From the NCBI GenBank assembly GCA_901538445.1, contig LR594585.1, positions 1,825,369-1,889,368 of the forward strand: 64,000 nt of DNA, read 5' to 3'. Under the pieces are notes generated by a model. That model worked only from the letters and a program-made list of their open reading frames with translations, was not told the DNA's origin and searched no databases. This DNA is from Gemmataceae bacterium. Lineage in GTDB: Bacteria > Planctomycetota > Planctomycetia > Gemmatales > Gemmataceae. Made by a program: the position numbers and the translations under genes. Of the stretch, positions 59,383 through 64,000 are shown piece by piece. Every line of letters starts with the position of its first letter. The stretch's first letter is position 1.

Positions 59383-59796
59383 TCACCCGTGCGGGGGGCC
59401 GGCGAGCTTGAAGGCCAGCCACACGCCGAACACGCCGGCCAGCACCGACCCGGCCGCGTACACCGCCGCGAGCCACCCCTTCCCGTCGCGGACCAACTCG
59501 AACGCCTCCAGGCTGAACGTCGAGAACGTCGTGAACCCGCCGCAGAACCCGGTGCCGAGCAGCAGGTACCACGCGCGCTGGGCCGGGTCCGGGTGCCGCA
59601 GGAACGACGACGCGACGAACCCGAGCACCACCGACCCGGTCACGTTGATGAGGAGCGTCGCGAACGGGAACTCGACGTCCCCCTGCGCCCACGCGACGAC
59701 CTTCCCGAGCCAGTACCGGGCGTTCGCCCCCGCCCCGCCGCCCACGGCGAGCAGGGTGACCGGGTGGACGGCGATCGCAACGAGCCAGTCGGGCAT
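59383..59796 (-). CDS. crcB: Fluoride exporter CrcB (Fluc)
   Basis: 137 aa from ATG 59796; an ATG at 59808 would overlap the upstream gene by 10 bp. Four membrane segments are visible. 'LLAVGGGAGANARYWLG' has the family's GGxxGAxxRY motif, and 'LLLGTGFCGGFTTFSTFSLE' carries the GTGFxGGxTTFSTF signature lining the fluoride pore. 'FPFATLLINVTGSVVLGF' holds the pore Asn. As a dimer in the inner membrane it exports fluoride. No fluoride riboswitch is recognised upstream, which would be hard to fit since the upstream gene ends only 2 bp away. Confidence 0.92.
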   Translation of the reverse strand: MPDWLVAIAVHPVTLLAVGGGAGANARYWLGKVVAWAQGDVEFPFATLLINVTGSVVLGFVASSFLRHPDPAQRAWYLLLGTGFCGGFTTFSTFSLEAFELVRDGKGWLAAVYAAGSVLAGVFGVWLAFKLAGPPHG

Positions 59797-59798
59797 CG

Positions 59799-62624
59799 TC
59801 ACTCCCACTCGAACTTCACGCGGAGCGTCTCGCCGGCCGAGAACTCCAGTTGCACCGCGTCGCCGACCAGCGTGAGCGGCAGCACCGCGTTCCCCTCGCC
59901 GTCGACCGTCGAGGCGCGGAACGGGTCGCGGGCGAACCGCACCTCGGCCGCGCCGCCGAACCCCGCCGACTCGATCGCCCGCATCGCGACCGCACGATTG
60001 GCCCCTTCACCCGCGGCGCACGGCTGGAGCGACGTCACGATCAGGCTCGGCATGTCCACGTGCGCCAGCCACCCGGACACGCCGAAGTGCGGCGGGCCCT
60101 TCTCCGTCTCGACCACCGGGGTCGGCGACACCCACCCGGCCGCGGTCTGCATCGGCACGTCGCGGTCGGTCGCGAGCAGCAGGTCGAACGACCGCCCCTG
60201 CTCGCCCTCGGGAACGAGGATCACGTCGGCCATGCGGGTGCCGTGCCGCTGGACGAACGGGAGCCCGCCCGTGAACAGGAACGACCGCTCGGCCCCGAGC
60301 CGCACCTCGAGGTAGTCCGGCGACACGGGCCGCGTCACCCCGGTCTGCGTGTTCGCGCCGTTGACGCCGCGGAACAGCACGCCGCGCTCGTCGCGCCACC
60401 CGAAACGGGCCGCGTAGAAGGCGTGCCACGGGTACCCGGTCGGCTCGTGCTTGACGTCGAACTCGATGCGGAGTTCCAGCACCGGGCGGCCGAGCCACGC
60501 CCGGAACCGCTGCCGGAACGTCGCCAGCACCTCGTCGCGGTCGTTGACGAGGTCGCCGGTGCTGACGATCTCGCCCAGCGCCGCGCCGCTGTTCGTGACC
60601 GAGACGTCGCGGGCCACCATCTTGCTGCCCGGGTTGAACACCAACTGCTGGCCGAACCGCGTCTGCCGGGTCCGCATGTCGCGGAACGACCGGATGCCGC
60701 CGGTGCCCGAGTCGATGTCGCACTCGAAGAACTCGTTGCGGACCGTGAGCCCGTCGGCGAGCTTCATCTTGGGCTTCGGCGGCGCGGCGCTGCCCCCGCG
60801 GGGCACCCACGCGAACCCGAGCGACGGCACCTCGACCACGAGCCGCGCCGTGCCGTCGGCGGTGAACTCCGCGGCCTTCACCGGGTCGGCGACCGCGATC
60901 GCGCCGCGGAACCCCGGCACTTCGAGCGCGACCCGGCGCGTGAACCCGCACGGGTTGAACAGCAGCAGCCCCGGCTGCCCGTCGGCCGCGCGCGTCTGGA
61001 GGCGCGCCGCGAGCTTCATGGCCCACGCGGACTCGATCTGTTCGAGGCGAGACACCGACCCCGAACTCCCGACGCCCGACTCCTGATTTGCCCCCGCCGT
61101 CTCGATCTCGTTCTCGACCGCGGCGAGGTCGGCGAGCAGCTTCGCCTCCTCTTCGCCGGGGCTCGGGGTGACGGAGCGGTGCAGCGAAGCGAGCGTGTAC
61201 GCCGCGTCGACGCGGCGGCGCAGGCGGAGGTGGCGTGCGAACCCGGAGACGGGTTCGCGCCGCTTCTGGTTCGTGACGCGGTCGTCGAGGTAGTCGTTGA
61301 AGAACTCGTCGGCCGGCTGCGTGCCGATGTAGTCGCCGCTGGTCGCGTCGGTGAAGTACCGGCTCAGGTTGATGAACTCGCCGAACACCGGGCACAGGTC
61401 GCCGAGCGCGAGCAGGTCGCGGTACGAGTCGAAGGCGGGCTCGCCCTTGTGGACCAGGGCGACCGTCGGGGCCGAGTCGGAACTCGTCGCCTGGTGCATG
61501 TGGTACACCAGGTTGAAGAACGTCATCGGGTCGTGGGCCGGGAGCGGCTCGCGGCAGAACGCGTCGATGGCGCGGCCGTCCGGCCCCGGCCAGTTCACCG
61601 CCGTCGAGCGGAGCGTCGGGATGAGCGCCGCGTCGCGGCTGATGAGCACCGCGTGCTTGTACCCCAGGTGGTGGAGCCACCCGGGCAGTTGCGGGTGGAA
61701 CGCGCTGGTCGTGCGGTTGTAGACCGCGGCGTCGGCGCTGAACAATTTGCGCACCGTTTCGCGGGCGAGGCGCAGGTTCCAGAACTGCGACTCGGGCGGG
61801 AGCAGCGCGTCCTCGCGCTCCGTGAACGCCCCGCAGCACAGGTCCACGGCGCTCGGCAGGTCGGGGACGAACTTCGCCTTCAGCTCGGCGAGCCGCTCGG
61901 GTTCCTGCTCGGCGAGTTGCTCGAACACCGCCCCGGCCCCGCACACGCACACCGGCCGGCCGGAGTGGAGCGACTCGGGCCACGCGGCCCCGAGGTTCTT
62001 CGGGTCGAGTTGGACGAAATCGACCCAGTACATCCGCGACGAGTTGAGCTGCTCGCGGGCCTGCTGCAACTTCTCGGCGGCCGCCCTGAGGTGCTCGACG
62101 AACGACTCGTTGCGCGCGGCCGCCTCGGTCGCGGTCGTCACGTCGGCCCAGAACGCGGGCGCGTCGAGCAGGCGGACGTGGTCGGCGGCCTCGAACAGGT
62201 TGTCGAGCACGAGGTAGCCGAACCCGAGCCCGAGGAACGGCCGGACGACGTCCGGCGAGGCGTCGAGCAGCGGGTTGCCGGGGGTCTTCTCGCGGAGCGC
62301 GGCGACGAGGTTCGCGACCGTCTCGGCGCGCGTCGGGGCCGGGTCGAACGCGAGCGCGCCGACGGCCTCGACGCGGTCGCGCCAGTCGTCGGGCTGGAAC
62401 AGGTGCGGGCCGCGGGGGGTGCAGTAGACCGCGCCGGGCCGCGGGCTGTCGTGGTCGTAGCTGACCGAGGCCTGCGGGGCCTGCGTCGCGCCGAGCAGCG
62501 CGGCCGGGTGCCACAGCGCGGCGTACCCGTGGAGCCACGCCGCCGTCTCGTCCGCCGCGAGTTGCAGCGGGTACGAGGTGGGCATCCGCGAGGCGGAAAG
62601 GAGGTGCAGTTCGCGGTCGGGCAT
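59799..62624 (-). CDS. Large glycoside hydrolase family 38-like protein
   Basis: About 941 aa (ATG 62624; ATG at 62585 is an alternative). The C-terminal half (about 600-930) resembles the beta-sandwich of alpha-mannosidases: 'LFNPCGFTRRVALEVPGFRG', 'LTVRNEFFECDIDSGTGGIR' with 'SFRDMRTRQT', 'EFDVKHEPTGYPWHAFYAAR' and 'LVVEVPSLGFAWVPRGG'. I cannot confirm the zinc-binding catalytic residues of a true GH38 N-domain; the front half ('LGFGYLVLDNLFEAADHVRL', 'LHHLGYKHAVLISRDAALIP') is divergent. A short in-frame low-complexity insert (NQESGVGSSGSVSRL) sits at about 511-525. It appears co-transcribed with crcB. Confidence 0.6.
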   Translation of the reverse strand: MPDRELHLLSASRMPTSYPLQLAADETAAWLHGYAALWHPAALLGATQAPQASVSYDHDSPRPGAVYCTPRGPHLFQPDDWRDRVEAVGALAFDPAPTRAETVANLVAALREKTPGNPLLDASPDVVRPFLGLGFGYLVLDNLFEAADHVRLLDAPAFWADVTTATEAAARNESFVEHLRAAAEKLQQAREQLNSSRMYWVDFVQLDPKNLGAAWPESLHSGRPVCVCGAGAVFEQLAEQEPERLAELKAKFVPDLPSAVDLCCGAFTEREDALLPPESQFWNLRLARETVRKLFSADAAVYNRTTSAFHPQLPGWLHHLGYKHAVLISRDAALIPTLRSTAVNWPGPDGRAIDAFCREPLPAHDPMTFFNLVYHMHQATSSDSAPTVALVHKGEPAFDSYRDLLALGDLCPVFGEFINLSRYFTDATSGDYIGTQPADEFFNDYLDDRVTNQKRREPVSGFARHLRLRRRVDAAYTLASLHRSVTPSPGEEEAKLLADLAAVENEIETAGANQESGVGSSGSVSRLEQIESAWAMKLAARLQTRAADGQPGLLLFNPCGFTRRVALEVPGFRGAIAVADPVKAAEFTADGTARLVVEVPSLGFAWVPRGGSAAPPKPKMKLADGLTVRNEFFECDIDSGTGGIRSFRDMRTRQTRFGQQLVFNPGSKMVARDVSVTNSGAALGEIVSTGDLVNDRDEVLATFRQRFRAWLGRPVLELRIEFDVKHEPTGYPWHAFYAARFGWRDERGVLFRGVNGANTQTGVTRPVSPDYLEVRLGAERSFLFTGGLPFVQRHGTRMADVILVPEGEQGRSFDLLLATDRDVPMQTAAGWVSPTPVVETEKGPPHFGVSGWLAHVDMPSLIVTSLQPCAAGEGANRAVAMRAIESAGFGGAAEVRFARDPFRASTVDGEGNAVLPLTLVGDAVQLEFSAGETLRVKFEWE

Positions 62625-62735
62625 GGGTGTCGTCTTGCGGTCCGGGAGCGACTGGGCGGCGCACCGACATCTTACGAAGCGGTGCCCCGCCGCGGTCTCC
62701 CCACCGGTGTGTGCCCCAGCCGGCGGAGGCCGGTG

Positions 62736-62796
62736 GGCGAGCGGGGGACGTGAGTCCCCCGGTGGAGTGCGGGTGGCGGTTCTACCGGGGGACTCA
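62736..62796. repeat. Palindromic repeat, family 3, truncated by an IS
   Basis: The left arm (GGCGAGCGGGGGACGTGAGT and CCCCCGGTGGAG) and the start of the right arm (ACCGGGGGACTCA, to 62796) match the intact copy at 32557-32638; the expected CGTCCCCCGCTCGCC is missing and unrelated sequence begins at 62797. Confidence 0.82.
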
Positions 62797-64000
62797 TACC
62801 GAATCCAGTAGTTTCAAGTTCGGCGTTGAGGAGTAGCGGGCCGCATGGGTTTCGCCGTGAATGGAGGTTGCCACACCGCCGTCACGGAGATCACCCATGC
62901 GTTCCGCTCCCCAGTCTATCCCCCGCGGCCGGGCGGCTGCTTCCCGCCACCTGCGGGTCGTGCTGACCACGTGGCTGTCGGCCGCCGTTCGCCTCCCGGC
63001 CAACCGACGCGCCTGTACCCCGGCCGCCGTCTGGCAACTCCTGCTGTGGGCCGCCGCGTTCGCCCGCTCGCTCGCCGCGGCGTGTGCCGTCACCCCCGGT
63101 GCCCCGACCGGGCAGGCCGTCTGGAACGCCCTCCGGGCCGCCCTTCCGAAGCGCCGCCGCACCCTCGAACGCTGGCTCCTCCCGGCCCTCCACGCCCCAC
63201 TTCCGAAGCGGCCCAAGGGGGCGTGCGTCGCGCTCGACTACCACCGCATCCCGTACTACGGCGCGCCGGACCGGAACACCACCCGAGCGAAGTCGTCGGC
63301 CGGTACCCACACGTTCCACACGTACGCCACCGCCTGTGTGGTCGGCGGGCCGGGGCGGTACACCCTCGGGCTGACCGCGGTCGCCGAGAAGGAGCCGATG
63401 GCCGACGTCCTGGCCCGCCTACTCGATCAGGTCGCGGCGTCCCGGGTGCCGGTCCGGGCGGTTCTGCTCGACCGGGCGTTCTTCTCGATCGCCGTGATGC
63501 GCCTGCTCCAGGCCCGCCGGGTGCCGTTCGTGATCCCGGCCGTCGTCCGCGGGCGCAAGCCCCGGCCGGGCGTGCCGGCGCTCGGACTTCGGGCCGTCCG
63601 ACGACGGGGGGCCGGGCGGTACGGGTACACCCACGCCGACCGCGGGCAGTCGGTTCGGGTCGCGGTCGTGGTCGCCCACAAGAGCTACCGCCACGCCCGG
63701 ACCGGGCGGCGGCACACCCGCAAGCTGCTGTACCTGACGTGGCGTGTGGGCGGCGGACCGGTCGCCGTTCGGGATCTGTACCGAACCCGGTTCGGGATCG
63801 AGAGCAGCTACCGCCAACTCGGCGAGGCGCGCCCTCGAACCGCCTGCCGGGACGGGGTGGTGCGGCTGTTGTGGGTGGCGCTGGGGCTGATCATCCGCAA
63901 CGCCTGGGTGTGGGCCAACCGGGGCGAGACGCGGCCGTGGTCGCTCGCCTCGACCCGGCTCATCCTGCTGCTGGACATCCTGGTCACCTTCACCCGTCAA
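62797..64000 (+). mobile_element. Left part of an ISH3-like insertion sequence
   Basis: The left boundary is set by the break in the family-3 repeat at 62796/62797. The element reads TACCGAATCCAGTAGTTTCA at its start and carries one transposase gene; its right end lies beyond the window, so terminal repeats and target duplication cannot be confirmed. Confidence 0.65.
62897..64000 (+). CDS. DDE transposase, ISH3-like/IS4-type group, partial at window end
   Basis: Open from ATG 62897 (after GGAGATCACCC) to the last base, 368 codons without a stop. Catalytic blocks in order: first Asp in 'CVALDYHRIPYYGAPD', 'THTFHTYATACVVGG', second Asp in 'RAVLLDRAFFSIAVMRLL', and the Glu in 'LYRTRFGIESSYRQLGEARP'. 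The D-x-H-x-I-P-Y-Y-G phrase and Y-R-x-R-F-G-I-E-x-x-Y-R are what I associate with ISH3-related transposases. No frameshift is visible, so the element may be intact; it is different from the IS4-family enzyme at 10362. Confidence 0.85.
   Translation, partial: MRSAPQSIPRGRAAASRHLRVVLTTWLSAAVRLPANRRACTPAAVWQLLLWAAAFARSLAAACAVTPGAPTGQAVWNALRAALPKRRRTLERWLLPALHAPLPKRPKGACVALDYHRIPYYGAPDRNTTRAKSSAGTHTFHTYATACVVGGPGRYTLGLTAVAEKEPMADVLARLLDQVAASRVPVRAVLLDRAFFSIAVMRLLQARRVPFVIPAVVRGRKPRPGVPALGLRAVRRRGAGRYGYTHADRGQSVRVAVVVAHKSYRHARTGRRHTRKLLYLTWRVGGGPVAVRDLYRTRFGIESSYRQLGEARPRTACRDGVVRLLWVALGLIIRNAWVWANRGETRPWSLASTRLILLLDILVTFTRQ

Noticed and set aside
59797..59860. Fluoride riboswitch upstream of crcB
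   Set aside because: Only 2 bp separate crcB from the upstream coding region and no riboswitch core could be recognised.
59850..62753. 967-residue plus-strand open frame
   Set aside because: Antisense of the GH38-like gene, with no domain and shadow composition.

Overview
The window is high-GC bacterial chromosome from a planctomycete, most likely the Gemmataceae (Gemmata and relatives). Several things point there: three full pilin-like DUF1559 genes, each followed by a small transthyretin-like lipoprotein gene, plus a fourth DUF1559 domain on a secreted protein; DUF1501 and PSCyt1/DUF1549/DUF1553 cytochrome-type secreted proteins; three secreted sulfatases; a TIGR02996/leucine-rich-repeat protein; a secreted protein with an N-terminal 'LDSLGDRVVPA' motif; and a tmRNA whose predicted tag is AEPQFSLAA. 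No species can be named from sequence alone.

Layout. 1-10.3 kb: end of a dihydropteroate-synthase-like gene, a degenerate membrane Ser/Thr kinase, a multipass membrane protein, an amidohydrolase, an orphan antitoxin, a thioredoxin, a DUF151 nuclease divergent from a receiver/PP2C phosphatase, and an SDR reductase. 10.3-11.7 kb: a complete IS4-family insertion sequence lying inside a palindromic repeat. 11.7-24.5 kb: class II-like cytochrome, PII protein, two DUF1559/lipoprotein pairs, a sulfatase, a DUF1501 and DUF1549/DUF1553 pair split by a GxxExxY cassette, and an M8-like metalloprotease. 24.5-29.3 kb: a decayed stretch behind a good promoter, an ECF sigma factor, a DUF4058-like protein, and a tightly overlapping three-gene operon (regulator lacking the sigma-54 loop, receiver, ferredoxin). 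29.3-44.3 kb: two sulfatases, a pentapeptide-repeat/channel-like membrane protein, an RNase Z-like hydrolase, a second DUF1549/DUF1553 protein, a trypsin-like protease and a large TPR protein. 44.3-44.8 kb: ssrA (tmRNA) with promoter and terminator. 45-58.4 kb: third DUF1559/lipoprotein pair, a transglutaminase-like protein, MoxR ATPase, TIGR02996/LRR protein, an exopolysaccharide sugar transferase, sucD and TPR or secreted proteins. 58.4-64 kb: a repeat-rich gap, CrcB, a GH38-like protein, and a second IS (ISH3-like) running off the end, also starting inside a palindromic repeat.

Most genes are single units or pairs rather than long operons, and many encode secreted or membrane proteins that fit a polysaccharide-degrading planctomycete (sulfatases, GH38-like protein, DUF1501/1549/1553). 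Intergenic spaces hold at least five recognisable families of palindromic or inverted repeats. The most interesting signals are the insertion of both IS elements into such palindromes, the inverted-repeat-bounded GxxExxY cassette, and a 20-bp-period repeat element shared by two distant gaps.
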